Positions 17,898 to 26,679 of a DNA stretch of 64,000 nucleotides are shown piece by piece. Location of the stretch: positions 186,001 to 250,000 of the forward strand of contig NZ_CP141285.1 in assembly GCF_035319885.1 (NCBI RefSeq), read 5' to 3'. The stretch's first letter is position 1. Every line of letters starts with the position of its first letter. The position numbers and the translations under genes are program-made. The DNA comes from Altererythrobacter sp. H2. Lineage in GTDB: Bacteria; Pseudomonadota; Alphaproteobacteria; Sphingomonadales; Sphingomonadaceae. The notes below the pieces were generated by a model, which made no database searches, was not told the DNA's origin, and saw only the letters and a list, made by a program, of their open reading frames with translations.

Positions 17898-18311
17898 ATG
17901 TACAACGGGCCACTGGAGGATCGCCTGGCGATCCGCGAACTGCACGAGATCTATGCCGACGGCGTAGTGCGGATCGATGCCGAGACCTGGGGCTCGGTCT
18001 GGGCGGAAGACGCGCACTGGAACCTGATGGGCCACACGGTGGACGGCAAGGCCGCGATCGTGGAGATGTGGAAAGGCGCAATGGGCGGGCTGGAGGCGGT
18101 CAGCTTCCAGTGCGTGCCCTGCGCGATCGAAGTGGACGGCGACCGGGCCACAGGCCGGGTCCAGACCCAGGAAATTCTCAAAAGCAAGGACGGGACCACC
18201 CGGCACGTGGGCGGCCTTTATGAAGACAAGCTGGCCAGGATCGGTGGACGCTGGTTCTACACCAGCCGCGTGTTCCGGATCGTCGCCGAATTCCAGCCAA
18301 AGGAGGGCTGA
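17898..18311 (+). CDS. NTF2/SnoaL-like fold protein
   Basis: The 137-aa protein has the cone-shaped alpha+beta fold signature of the NTF2/SnoaL_4 group: LAIRELHEIYADGVVRID at the N-terminus, DAHWNLMGHTVDGKAAIVEMW, and the closing strands VGGLYEDKLARIGGRWFYTSRVFRI. Members act as isomerases, dehydratases or hydroxylase-like enzymes on polycyclic substrates, ketosteroid isomerase among them. Which chemistry applies here cannot be told. It starts a plus-strand run with the ABM gene and mobA. Confidence 0.8.
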   Translation: MYNGPLEDRLAIRELHEIYADGVVRIDAETWGSVWAEDAHWNLMGHTVDGKAAIVEMWKGAMGGLEAVSFQCVPCAIEVDGDRATGRVQTQEILKSKDGTTRHVGGLYEDKLARIGGRWFYTSRVFRIVAEFQPKEG

Positions 18312-18315
18312 CCCG

Positions 18316-18657
18316 ATGGCCAAGATACTGATTTCCGCCCAGATCGATCTCGATCCCGCGCAGCGCGAAGAAGCGCTGAAGAGTGCCCGCCCGTTCATCG
18401 ATGCCGCGCTGGCCGAGAAGGGCTGCATCCATTACGACTGGAGCGCCGACCTCAGCAATCCCTCCCGCGTCAACGTGTTCGAGGAATGGGAAAGCGAGGA
18501 AGACCTTGCTGCCCATTTCCGCGACCCGGCCTATACCGGGATGCGTGACCATATCGGCCAGTTCGGGCTGACAGGCGCAGTCAGCAGGAAGTACCGGGTC
18601 GATGCCGAAGGGCCGGTCTACAACGATCAGGGTGTCGCGACCGAGGACTTCGGCTGA
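18316..18657 (+). CDS. Antibiotic biosynthesis monooxygenase (ABM) domain protein
   Basis: The 113-aa protein is a single ABM-type ferredoxin-like domain: ILISAQIDLDPAQREEAL, then EKGCIHYDW and NVFEEWESEEDLAAHFRDPAY, the usual conserved helix-strand parts. ABM proteins are often cofactor-free monooxygenases or small heme/quinone enzymes, usually dimers. It starts 4 bp after the NTF2-like gene and must be cotranscribed. Function in the pathway is unknown. Confidence 0.82.
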   Translation: MAKILISAQIDLDPAQREEALKSARPFIDAALAEKGCIHYDWSADLSNPSRVNVFEEWESEEDLAAHFRDPAYTGMRDHIGQFGLTGAVSRKYRVDAEGPVYNDQGVATEDFG

Positions 18658-18664
18658 CGCACCC

Positions 18665-19174
18665 TTGAAAGTCTTGGCCGCGATCCTCGCCGGTGGCCAG
18701 TCGCGCCGCTTCGGCAGCGACAAGGCGCTGGCGCTGGTCAATGGTGAACGCCTGATCGACCGGGTTGCGGGTGTGCTGCGCCCGCAGGCCGATGCGCTGG
18801 TGGTGTGCGGGCGCGAAGACCCGTCCTTCACCTGCCTGCCTGACTGGCCAGAGCCAGGCCTCGGCCCGCTCGGCGGGCTCAATGCCGCGCTCCGCCATGC
18901 CCGGGCCGAAGGGTTCGATGCGGTGCTGAGCACGAGCTGCGACGTGCCCAACCTGCCCTCTGGCCTGCGAGCCGTGCTGTCCGGCGACGGGGCAAGCTGT
19001 GCCGCCGACCAGCCCGTGGTCGGCTGGTGGCCAGCCTCGCTGGCGGGCGATCTCGACGCCTATCTCGCCGGGGGTGGCCGCGCGCTCTACGGATTTGCCG
19101 AACGGGTCGGCGCGCGGCAGGTCAGGTTCGACCCGCCGCTCGCCAATGTGAACCGCCCCGAAGATCTGCGCTAG
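18665..19174 (+). CDS. mobA: Molybdenum cofactor guanylyltransferase MobA
   Basis: MobA joins GMP to molybdopterin to give the MGD cofactor of DMSO-reductase-family enzymes. The 169-aa protein has the nucleotide-binding LAAILAGGQSRRFGSDKAL near the start, GPLGGLNAALRHA, and the metal-binding STSCDVPNLP. The likely start is the TTG at 18665, 7 bp after the ABM stop; no ATG fits the beginning of the fold. Its place 1.1 kb before a molybdopterin oxidoreductase suggests it serves that enzyme. It is convergent with and overlaps the next gene by 4 bp. Confidence 0.88.
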   Translation: MKVLAAILAGGQSRRFGSDKALALVNGERLIDRVAGVLRPQADALVVCGREDPSFTCLPDWPEPGLGPLGGLNAALRHARAEGFDAVLSTSCDVPNLPSGLRAVLSGDGASCAADQPVVGWWPASLAGDLDAYLAGGGRALYGFAERVGARQVRFDPPLANVNRPEDLR

Positions 19175-20172
19175 AGCTTGAGCAGCTGCTTGCCGCGGTT
19201 CTTGCCGCTGAACAGCCGCTGCAGCGTGTCGGGCGCGTTCTCGAACCCGTGCTGGATGTCTTCCTGCCAGGTCAGGCGGCCGTCCTTGACAAACCCCTCC
19301 AGCCGCCTGCGGATCGCAGGAAACTCGCTGGCCCAGTCGAGCACGATGAAGCCCGCCATGGTGCCGCGCCGGAACACCAGGTTGAAATAGTTCTGCGGCC
19401 CGGCGGGAAGCGAGCCAGTCTCGTAGCGGCTGATCCCGCCGCAGATCACCACCCGCGCGCCGGTGGCGATCTCGCCCAGCATGTCGTTGAGGATGCTGCC
19501 GCCGACGTTGTCGAAGATCACGTCGACCCCGCGCGGGCAATGCTGCTTGATCTGGGCGCGAACGCTGCCCGCCTTGTAATCGATGGCTGCGTCATAGCCC
19601 GCTTCCTCGACCAGCCAGCGGCACTTGTCCTCGCCCCCGGCGATGCCGACCACGCGGCACCCGGCGATCTTGGCCAGCTGGCCGACGATCGAGCCGGTCG
19701 CACCCGCTGCGCCCGATACCAGCACGGTATCGCCCGAAACGGGCCGCCCCACCTTGAACAGCCCGCACCATGCAGTGACGCCGGTCGTGCCGAGGATCGA
19801 CAGCACAGAAGTGGGCGAAAGATCGGTCTCGACTTTGGTGAGATCCTTCCCGTCGGAAACCAGGTATTCGGTCCAGCCGGTGCTGCCGAACACCAGATCC
19901 CCCACCGCGAACTTCGGATGGTTGCTGGCCACGATTTCGCAGATGCCGCTGCCGCGCATCACATCGCCGATCGCCATCGGGGCGACGTAATCGGCAATGT
20001 TCTCCATCCAGCCCTTCTGCGCCGGATCGAAACCGAGGTAGAGCGTCTTCAGGAGCACTTCGCCTTCGCCGGGTTCGGCCAGCTTCGTTTCTGCCAGCTT
20101 GAAATCGCTGTCCTCGATCCCGCGACCGCGCGGATGTCCGTTCAAGAGCCACTGGCGGGTGGTGACAGGCAT
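19171..20172 (-). CDS. NADP-dependent MDR oxidoreductase (PTGR/LTB4-dehydrogenase type)
   Basis: The 333-aa protein is a zinc-free medium-chain reductase of the prostaglandin/leukotriene B4 reductase group, which reduce C=C bonds next to a carbonyl. Visible are GFDPAQKGWM, VSGAAGATGSIVGQLAKIAGCRVVGIAGG for NADP binding (about 150-178), DVIFDNVGG and the C-terminal FSGKNRGKQLLKL. It is divergent from the molybdopterin enzyme; copy B of the shared motif is between them. It is a paralogue of the protein at 22478-23488. Confidence 0.9.
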   Translation of the reverse strand: MPVTTRQWLLNGHPRGRGIEDSDFKLAETKLAEPGEGEVLLKTLYLGFDPAQKGWMENIADYVAPMAIGDVMRGSGICEIVASNHPKFAVGDLVFGSTGWTEYLVSDGKDLTKVETDLSPTSVLSILGTTGVTAWCGLFKVGRPVSGDTVLVSGAAGATGSIVGQLAKIAGCRVVGIAGGEDKCRWLVEEAGYDAAIDYKAGSVRAQIKQHCPRGVDVIFDNVGGSILNDMLGEIATGARVVICGGISRYETGSLPAGPQNYFNLVFRRGTMAGFIVLDWASEFPAIRRRLEGFVKDGRLTWQEDIQHGFENAPDTLQRLFSGKNRGKQLLKL

Positions 20173-20233
20173 TGGGATGCTCCTCGGATTGGCTGTGGCG
20201 AGCCTATTGCGGGGCCGGACAGTGCCAAGCCAC

Positions 20234-20247
20234 GGCCAAAAGTGCCA
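20234..20247 (+). promoter_or_regulatory. Shared promoter motif, copy B (between MDR and molybdopterin enzyme genes)
   Basis: GGCCAAAAGTGCCA lies 62 nt from the start at 20172 and 42 nt from that at 20289. The heptamer AGTGCCA also occurs at 20221-20227, so the site is a direct repeat of that unit spaced 20 bp centre to centre, about two helical turns. Confidence 0.5.
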
Positions 20248-20288
20248 GTCGAGAGCCGCCCGCGTCCTGCTAGTGTGCGCTGGGGAAA

Positions 20289-22454
20289 ATGGAGCGCATC
20301 ATGGGCATCGAGACACACAAGACGTTCTGCCGCTTCTGCCACGCCAACTGCGCCATGCTGGTCGATGTCGAGACCGGGCCGGAAGGCAGGCGGGTGCTGG
20401 AGGTGCGCGGCGATCCGGACGATCCGGCTTACGGCGGCTATACCTGCATCAAGGGGCGCCAGCTGCCCGAATCGCACAATGCGCCGCACCGGCTGATCCA
20501 TTCGCAGGTGCGCGGGGAAGACGGCCAGTTCCGCGACACCCCGATGCCGGAGGCGCTGGCCCATGTCGCGGGCGAGCTGCGCCGGATCATCGATACCTAC
20601 GGCCCCAATTCGGTCGCCCTGTTCATGGGCTCGGGCGGCTACCAGAACAGTTCAGCCTGGGCCGCGACCTACAGCCTCGCCCAGGCGATCGGGACGCGCA
20701 ATTACTACACCTCGGTCACGCTCGACCAGCCGGCCAAGGTCTTCACCACGGCGCGCTATGGCAAGTGGCTGGGCGGAACCAACACCTTCAGCGACAGCGA
20801 TGTGGCGCTGCTGGTCGGCAACAACCCGATGGTCTCGCATTACTCGCCGCCGGGCGGGGTGCCGCCGTTCAGCCCCTCGCGCCGGATTCGCGACCGGCAG
20901 AAGGCCGGCCTCAAGCTGATCGTCGCCGACCCGCGCGAGACCGAAGTCGGTGCGCTGGCAGACATCTACCTTCCGGTAAAGCCGGGCGAGGACCCGGCGC
21001 TGCTCGCCGGGATGCTCAACGTCATCATTTCGGAAGAGCTGTACGACCGCAATTTCGTTGCCGCGCATGTTGACGGGTTCGACGACCTGAAGGCAGCCGT
21101 CGAAGCCTTCACTCCCGATGTTGCCGCAGCGCGCGCAGGGGTCGACCAGGGCCAGCTGGTGGCTGCCGCGCGGATGTTTGCCCAGGCCCAGAAAGGCTGC
21201 GCGGTGACCGGCACCGGCCCCGAAATGGCCGGCAACGGCACCCTGACCGAATACCTCGTCACCTGCCTCAACACGCTGTGCGCGCGTTTCCCCCAGGAAG
21301 GCGACAAGGCGGCCATCCCCGGCGTGTTCACCGCCCAGGGGCCACGCCGGGCGCAGGTCGGCCCGAAGATGCCGATGTACGGCGCCGAAGGCATGGCGAA
21401 GTCGCGTTTCCGCGGGCTTGGCCAGCTCGGGCTGGAAATGCCCTGCAATGTGCTGGCAGACGAAATCCTCACCCCCGGCGACGGGCAGGTGCGGGCGCTG
21501 ATCTCGGTCGGCGGCAACCCGGTGGTGGGCTTCCCCAACCAGGCCAAGATGGTCCGCGCGCTCGATGATCTGGAGCTGTTCGTCCAGATCGACCCGTGGA
21601 TGAGCGCCAGCGCCAAACGCGCCGACGTGATCCTTGCGCCCAAGCAGTGCCTGGAGCGGGAGGATATCACCAACCTCAGCGAATGGTGGCACGAGCGGCC
21701 CTATGCCCGCTATGTCGAGCCGGTGGCCGATGCGCCGGGCGACGTGATTGACGAATACGAAATGATGTGGACCATCGCCAAGCACTTGGGCGTGACCATG
21801 GAACTGGCGGGCGGCCCGCTGCCGATGGATCGGGATACCCCGCCGCCCAAGGAGCTGTTCCTCGACCTGATGACGGCCGGATGCCTGGTCCCGCCCAGCA
21901 AGGTTCGGCGCGATGCGCAGGCCGCCGGCGGCGCGGCAGTGGTCTATGATGAACTGCACCCGCTGGTCGGCCCGGCCGATCCGGAAGCGCAGGAACGGTT
22001 CGATCTCGCCGCCGGGGCCATGCCCGCCGAGCTCGCAAAATACGGCGCTGACGAAGCCCGCCGCGCGGGGTTCGATTTCCGCCTGATCTCGCGCCGTTCC
22101 AAGACCCGGTTCAACTCGATCGGCCATCCCTTGAGCAAGCTGCGCGCCAAGACCACCACCAACCCGGCCTACATCCATCCCGATGATCTGGCCGAGCTGG
22201 GGATTGCCGAAGGCTCGATTGTCGAAATCAGCAGCGCGCACGCCACCATTCACGGGGTGGTCAAGGCGAGTGACAAGGTGCGCCGGGGCCTCGTCTCGAT
22301 GGCCCATGCCTATGGCGATGCCGATGCCGGCAAGCACGACGTGCGCGAGCGCGGTTCCTCGACCAACCGGCTGACCAGCGACGAAGTCGATTTCGACCCG
22401 ATTACCGGGCAGGCCCTGCAAAGCGCGATCCCCGTGCGGATTGCTGCCGCCTGA
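20289..22454 (+). CDS. Molybdopterin-dependent oxidoreductase with an N-terminal 4Fe-4S site
   Basis: The 721-aa protein belongs to the DMSO reductase family. The N-terminus binds a 4Fe-4S cluster through Cys14, Cys17, Cys21 and Cys52. MGD-binding stretches are visible as LLVGNNPMVSHYS, ISVGGNPVVGFPNQ, and the C-terminal dinucleotide domain from about residue 610 with HPDDLAELGIAEGS. No twin-arginine signal is present, so it is cytoplasmic. The position that normally holds the Mo-binding Cys, Sec or Ser appears to be TLDQPAK (Asp146). No electron-transfer subunit is adjacent. The substrate is unknown. An ATG at 20301 is an alternative start. Confidence 0.88.
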   Translation: MERIMGIETHKTFCRFCHANCAMLVDVETGPEGRRVLEVRGDPDDPAYGGYTCIKGRQLPESHNAPHRLIHSQVRGEDGQFRDTPMPEALAHVAGELRRIIDTYGPNSVALFMGSGGYQNSSAWAATYSLAQAIGTRNYYTSVTLDQPAKVFTTARYGKWLGGTNTFSDSDVALLVGNNPMVSHYSPPGGVPPFSPSRRIRDRQKAGLKLIVADPRETEVGALADIYLPVKPGEDPALLAGMLNVIISEELYDRNFVAAHVDGFDDLKAAVEAFTPDVAAARAGVDQGQLVAAARMFAQAQKGCAVTGTGPEMAGNGTLTEYLVTCLNTLCARFPQEGDKAAIPGVFTAQGPRRAQVGPKMPMYGAEGMAKSRFRGLGQLGLEMPCNVLADEILTPGDGQVRALISVGGNPVVGFPNQAKMVRALDDLELFVQIDPWMSASAKRADVILAPKQCLEREDITNLSEWWHERPYARYVEPVADAPGDVIDEYEMMWTIAKHLGVTMELAGGPLPMDRDTPPPKELFLDLMTAGCLVPPSKVRRDAQAAGGAAVVYDELHPLVGPADPEAQERFDLAAGAMPAELAKYGADEARRAGFDFRLISRRSKTRFNSIGHPLSKLRAKTTTNPAYIHPDDLAELGIAEGSIVEISSAHATIHGVVKASDKVRRGLVSMAHAYGDADAGKHDVRERGSSTNRLTSDEVDFDPITGQALQSAIPVRIAAA

Positions 22455-22477
22455 CCTCTGCGAACGAAGGATGATAC

Positions 22478-23488
22478 ATGCCTGACAACCGCCGTTTCCT
22501 CCTCCGGCGCCGCCCGGACGGCACCCCGGTGCGCGAGGACTTCGAACTCGTCACCGAGCCCACGCCGGAACTGGCGGAGGGCGAATTCCTGATCCGCAAC
22601 CACTATGCCTCGCTCGACCCGGCGATGCGGGGGTGGATGGACGCGGAAGGCAACTATATGCCGCCGATCCCGCTCGATGCTCCGGTCCGGGCCAGCACCA
22701 TCGGGGTAGTGGAGGAAAGCCGCGCCGAGGGCTTTGCGCCGGGTCAGTGGGTCATGGGCCTCAACGCCATCGAGGACTATTCGATTGGCGTGGCAGGCGG
22801 CTTTGCCCAGCCGATTGACCCCTCGCTGGTGCCGAGCGTTACCAACTACCTGTCGATCTTCGGCGCGGTCGGTATGACCGCCTACTTCGGTTTCCTCGAG
22901 GTGTGCGAGCCGAAGGAGGGCGAGACGGTTCTCGTCACCGGAGCGGCGGGTGCAGTCGGATCGATTGTCGGCCAGCTGGCGAAGATCAGAGGCTGCCGCG
23001 CCATCGGCATTGCCGGCGGACCGGAGAAATGCGCGCGGCTGGTCGAACGCTACGGCTTCGATGCGGCGATCGACTATCGCGGCAAGGACGAAGCCGCGCT
23101 GACCCGCGCGATTGCTGAAGCCGCGCCTGATGGCGTCGACGTGATCTTCGAGAATGTCGGCGGGATCATCCTCGATGCGGGCCTCATGAACCTCAATCTC
23201 AAGGGCCGGGTCGGACTGTGCGGCCTGATCAGCGAATACAACACCGAGCCGCGCGGCATCCGCAACCTGTGGCAGCTGATCGTCAAGCGCGCGGACATCC
23301 GGGGGCTGCTGGTGGCGGACTATGTCCCCCGCTTCGGTGAAGGCGCGGCGAAGATGGGCGAATGGGTCGCCGCCGGAAAGATCGTGACCGACGAGCATGT
23401 CGATGAGGGGATTGAGAACACCTTCGATTCCTTCATGCGGCTGTTCGCTGGCTCCAACCAGGGCAAGATGATCCTGAAGATCGCCTGA
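22478..23488 (+). CDS. NADP-dependent MDR oxidoreductase (PTGR/LTB4-dehydrogenase type)
   Basis: A 336-aa zinc-free medium-chain reductase related to the protein at 19171-20172. Similar blocks are DPAMRGWMDAEGNYMPPI, VTGAAGAVGSIVGQLAKIRGCRAIGIAGG (NADP site, about 150-180), DVIFENVGG and FAGSNQGKMILKIA at the end. It likely reduces an alpha,beta-unsaturated ketone or CoA ester. It starts 24 bp after the molybdopterin enzyme and overlaps the ThuA gene by 1 bp. Two such reductases around one molybdenum enzyme hint at successive double-bond reductions. Confidence 0.9.
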   Translation: MPDNRRFLLRRRPDGTPVREDFELVTEPTPELAEGEFLIRNHYASLDPAMRGWMDAEGNYMPPIPLDAPVRASTIGVVEESRAEGFAPGQWVMGLNAIEDYSIGVAGGFAQPIDPSLVPSVTNYLSIFGAVGMTAYFGFLEVCEPKEGETVLVTGAAGAVGSIVGQLAKIRGCRAIGIAGGPEKCARLVERYGFDAAIDYRGKDEAALTRAIAEAAPDGVDVIFENVGGIILDAGLMNLNLKGRVGLCGLISEYNTEPRGIRNLWQLIVKRADIRGLLVADYVPRFGEGAAKMGEWVAAGKIVTDEHVDEGIENTFDSFMRLFAGSNQGKMILKIA

Positions 23489-24261
23489 TGAGGCGGCTGC
23501 TGGTCCTCTCGGGCGGCCACCCTTACGAGGAAGCGCCATTCGCCGCGCTGCTGGCCAGCCTTGAAGGGTGGCAGGTGACCCACCTGGTTCACCCCGAGGC
23601 CGAAAAGGCTGTGGCCGACGGCGCAGCGGCCGAGGCTGACGCAATCCTGTTTTACGACATGCCCGGCTATACCTTTGCCGAGGGCACGGTGACCACGCGC
23701 CCGCCGTCAGAGGGCTACAAGGCCGCGATCCGCGCCCACTTTGCCGCCGGGAGGGGCGCGGTCGCCTGGCACCATGCGCTGGCCGGATGGGCCGAGTGGC
23801 CCGAATGGGCAGAGATGGTTGGCGGGCGGTTCCTGTACCAGCCGGGCGAAACACGCGGGCTGGCCATGCCCGATTCCGGCTATCGCCATGATGTTGCCTA
23901 CACCGCCGAGGTGCTGGCCGATCACGCGGTCACCGCCGGTCTGCCGAACACTTTCGAACTGTGCGACGAGCTCTATCTCGCCCCGGTGTTCGAGGACCGG
24001 GTCGAGCCGCTGCTGCGCGCGCGCCATGCTTTCGTGGCCGGGAACTTCTATTCCGCCGCGCTGGCAGTGGGCGGGCAGATGTTCAGCAATGCCGGATGGG
24101 AGCATCCCCCGGGCAGCGATCTGATCGCCTGGCACCGCACGGTCGGCAATGGCCGGCTGGTCTACCTGCAACCGGGCGACGGACCGGCCACATACGCCAA
24201 TCCCCATGTCCGCCAACTGCTTGGCAATGCACTGGATTTCCTGTCCGCCCCGCCCGCCTAA
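23488..24261 (+). CDS. ThuA-like protein (class I glutamine-amidotransferase-like fold)
   Basis: The 257-aa protein has the ThuA fold: LLVLSGGHPYEEAPF at the start, a central YDMPGYTF, GRGAVAWHHALAGW where other members have GKGLV-type blocks, and ending WHRTVGNGRLVYLQPGDGP. ThuA proteins were first linked to trehalose use; many catabolic operons carry relatives of unknown function. The nucleophile Cys of true amidotransferases is absent. It overlaps the preceding MDR gene by 1 bp. A second ThuA-like gene is at 29015. Confidence 0.78.
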   Translation: MRRLLVLSGGHPYEEAPFAALLASLEGWQVTHLVHPEAEKAVADGAAAEADAILFYDMPGYTFAEGTVTTRPPSEGYKAAIRAHFAAGRGAVAWHHALAGWAEWPEWAEMVGGRFLYQPGETRGLAMPDSGYRHDVAYTAEVLADHAVTAGLPNTFELCDELYLAPVFEDRVEPLLRARHAFVAGNFYSAALAVGGQMFSNAGWEHPPGSDLIAWHRTVGNGRLVYLQPGDGPATYANPHVRQLLGNALDFLSAPPA

Positions 24262-24281
24262 CATTTTGACGCAATGCCACG

Positions 24282-24295
24282 GGCCAAGGTGCTGG
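24282..24295 (+). promoter_or_regulatory. Shared promoter motif, weak copy C (before the P450 gene)
   Basis: GGCCAAGGTGCTGG resembles copy B with two A of the A-run replaced by one fewer, G-rich step. It sits 43-56 nt before the P450 start codon, the same placement as the other copies. It is the weakest of the five. Confidence 0.3.
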
Positions 24296-24337
24296 CTAGG
24301 GTCTGGCCATCACGCACCGGAGTGGGATTTTGCGGCC

Positions 24338-25582
24338 ATGAACAAGCCAGTCAACAACCGCCATGTCTTCGCCCCTGAGACACTGGTCGATCCGTTCGAT
24401 TTCTACGCCGAGACCCATGCGGCAGGCACCAGGATCGAGCATCTGCCCGACATGGGCACTTATGTGGTCTATTCCTACGACCTGTGCAGCGAAGCAACAA
24501 TGAAACCGGAGGTGTTCTCCAACGATTTCACCGCGCTGATGGGGGCCGATGACGACGAAATCCGCGCCATCCTGGCCGAGGGGTGGGACAATCCGCCGAC
24601 CCTGCTGACCGCCGACCACCCGGTCCACACCCGCAACCGCAAACTCGTCAATCTCGCTTTCTCCGCGCCGCGCGTGAACGCCATCGAGGCCGACATGCGT
24701 GCCAAGTCGATCGAGCTGATCGCCGGGTTTGCCGACCGGGGCGAATGCGAGTTCGTGGAAGATTTCGCCATCCCCCTGCCGGTGGCGATGATCGCCCAGC
24801 AGATCGGGCTCGACAACGATCCCAAGCAGGTCAAGGACTGGTCCGACGCGGCGGTTGACCGGTTCAGCCAGATGGTCAACCGGGAGCGGGTGCTCGAGTG
24901 CGCGCGCAGCCTGGTCGCCTTCCAGAAGTACATGAAGAGCAAGATCGACGAGCGCCGCGCGCACGGCGGCGATGACCTGCTCGCCGATCTCGTTGCCGCC
25001 CGCGTCGAAGGTGAAACGCCGCTGACCGACGAGGAAATCATGTCGATCATGCAGCAGTTCATGGTCGCGGGGAACGAGACCACCACCTCGACCCTGGCCG
25101 GCGGGCTGCTCCAGCTGATCCGCAACCCGGACCAGATGGAGAAAGCAGTCGCCGCCGCCGGGGGCAAGGATCCCAAGGTGATCATGAACCTGGTCGAGGA
25201 GGCCCTGCGCTACGAAACGCCGACCGCCGGCATGTGGCGCATCGTCAAGCAGGATACCGAGCTTGGCGGCATGGCGATCCCGGCGGGAGCGGTTGTGCAG
25301 CTGCGTTATGCTGCCGCCAACCGTGATCCGGCCCGGTTCGAGAACCCCGACAAGTTCGACATCGAACGCACCAATGCCCGCGCCCACCTCGCTTTCGGCA
25401 AGGGCCCGCACATGTGCGTCGGCAACATGCTCAGCCGCAAGGAAATGCTGGTCGCGTTTGACGAGCTGCTCAGCCGCCTGACCGATTTCAAGGTGGCCGA
25501 CGAAAGCGGCATCGCCATCCTGCCGAACATCCTGCTGCGCGGGGTCACCCGGCTGCCGATCACTTTCGGACGTGCTGCATGA
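24338..25582 (+). CDS. Cytochrome P450
   Basis: A soluble bacterial P450 of 414 aa. The I-helix oxygen-binding motif is AGNETTTS (Ala244-Thr248 region), ExxR is Glu288-Arg291 in EEALRYE, and the heme loop is FGKGPHMCVGN with the axial Cys at 360. No membrane anchor is present, so it needs a ferredoxin and reductase, neither of which is in the window. The ATG at 24338 was taken because the 63 residues before it in frame overlap the ThuA gene and are not family-like. The stop overlaps the acyl-CoA dehydrogenase start by 4 bp. Confidence 0.95.
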   Translation: MNKPVNNRHVFAPETLVDPFDFYAETHAAGTRIEHLPDMGTYVVYSYDLCSEATMKPEVFSNDFTALMGADDDEIRAILAEGWDNPPTLLTADHPVHTRNRKLVNLAFSAPRVNAIEADMRAKSIELIAGFADRGECEFVEDFAIPLPVAMIAQQIGLDNDPKQVKDWSDAAVDRFSQMVNRERVLECARSLVAFQKYMKSKIDERRAHGGDDLLADLVAARVEGETPLTDEEIMSIMQQFMVAGNETTTSTLAGGLLQLIRNPDQMEKAVAAAGGKDPKVIMNLVEEALRYETPTAGMWRIVKQDTELGGMAIPAGAVVQLRYAAANRDPARFENPDKFDIERTNARAHLAFGKGPHMCVGNMLSRKEMLVAFDELLSRLTDFKVADESGIAILPNILLRGVTRLPITFGRAA

Positions 25583-26679
25583 ACTTCGACCTCTCCGAAG
25601 AGCAGGACATGTTCCGCGCCGCAGTCGAGCGGTTCGTGCAACCGGTCGATACCGAATTCCGGCGCCGCCTGCGCGCCCACGCCAACGGCTATGACCGGGC
25701 GCGGTGGAGCGAACTGGCCGAGCTCGGCCTGCTGGCCCTTGCAGTTGACGACGCGGCCGGCGGCATGGGCGGCGGGCCGATCGACCTGGCGCTGGTGGCC
25801 GAAGCGCTGGGGCGCGGCAATGCGCCCGACCCGTGGCTGGAAAACGGCGTCCTGCCTGCGCGGATTCTCGCCGCAAGCGGGCAGCAGGCCTTGCTTGACC
25901 AGGTGCTTTCGGGCCAGTCGATCGTGGCCTGCGCACTGGCCGAACGGAGCCAGCGCTACAGCCTCATCGCCAAGGGCATGACCGCCCGAACCCAGGGGGA
26001 CGGCTTCGTCCTTTCGGGCGAGAAGACTTTCGTGTTGGGCGGGGCCATGGCCGACTGGCTGGTGATCTCGGCCGATTGCGGCGGAGAAACTGCGCTGTTC
26101 CTGGTGCCCGGCGATGCTGCCGGGCTGGAGCGCCGCCCCTACCGCCTCGCCGATGGCAGCATGGCCTGCGAATTGCGCTGCCTCAATGTAAGCCTGGGCA
26201 GCGAGGCGCGCCTCTCGCTCGGGCTCGCCGGGCTGCTGGCGATCGTTGACGATGTCCGCCTGCTGGCCTCGGCCGAAATGCTTGGCCTCGCCCAGCGGCT
26301 GTTCGATGACACGCTCGATTATGTGAAGCAGCGCGAGCAGTTCGGGGTGGCGCTCGGCACCTTCCAGGCACTCCAGCACCGGCTGGTCGAATGCTACAGC
26401 GCGCTCGAACAGGCGCGCTCGATGCTCTATCGCGCGGCCCTGGCCGACCATACTGACCCGGTCGCCTGGCATCGTTCCTGTGCCGGAGCCAAGGCATTCA
26501 TCGGCGAACAGGCTGACCAGGTCGCGCGCGAGGCAGTGCAGATGCACGGCGGCATGGGCGTGACCGACGAGCTTGCCATCGGCCACGCGATGAAGCGCGT
26601 GCTGCTGCTCAGCCGCCTGTTCGGCGATGCCGACAGCGCCCTGGCCGAATACGCAGCCAAGTTCTCGGAGGCCGCATGA
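25579..26679 (+). CDS. Acyl-CoA dehydrogenase family protein (short form)
   Basis: The 366-aa flavoprotein has the acyl-CoA dehydrogenase layout: MNFDLSEEQDMFRAAVERFV at the start, a divergent central beta-domain, YVKQREQFGVALGTFQALQHRL, and the FAD/partner block MHGGMGVTDELAIGHAMKR near the C-terminus. It is a little short and its middle domain is weakly conserved, as in one subunit of the heterotetrameric acyl-CoA dehydrogenases used on steroid side chains. The probable partner is the protein at 29802. It overlaps P450 and DUF35 genes by 4 bp each. Confidence 0.9.
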   Translation: MNFDLSEEQDMFRAAVERFVQPVDTEFRRRLRAHANGYDRARWSELAELGLLALAVDDAAGGMGGGPIDLALVAEALGRGNAPDPWLENGVLPARILAASGQQALLDQVLSGQSIVACALAERSQRYSLIAKGMTARTQGDGFVLSGEKTFVLGGAMADWLVISADCGGETALFLVPGDAAGLERRPYRLADGSMACELRCLNVSLGSEARLSLGLAGLLAIVDDVRLLASAEMLGLAQRLFDDTLDYVKQREQFGVALGTFQALQHRLVECYSALEQARSMLYRAALADHTDPVAWHRSCAGAKAFIGEQADQVAREAVQMHGGMGVTDELAIGHAMKRVLLLSRLFGDADSALAEYAAKFSEAA

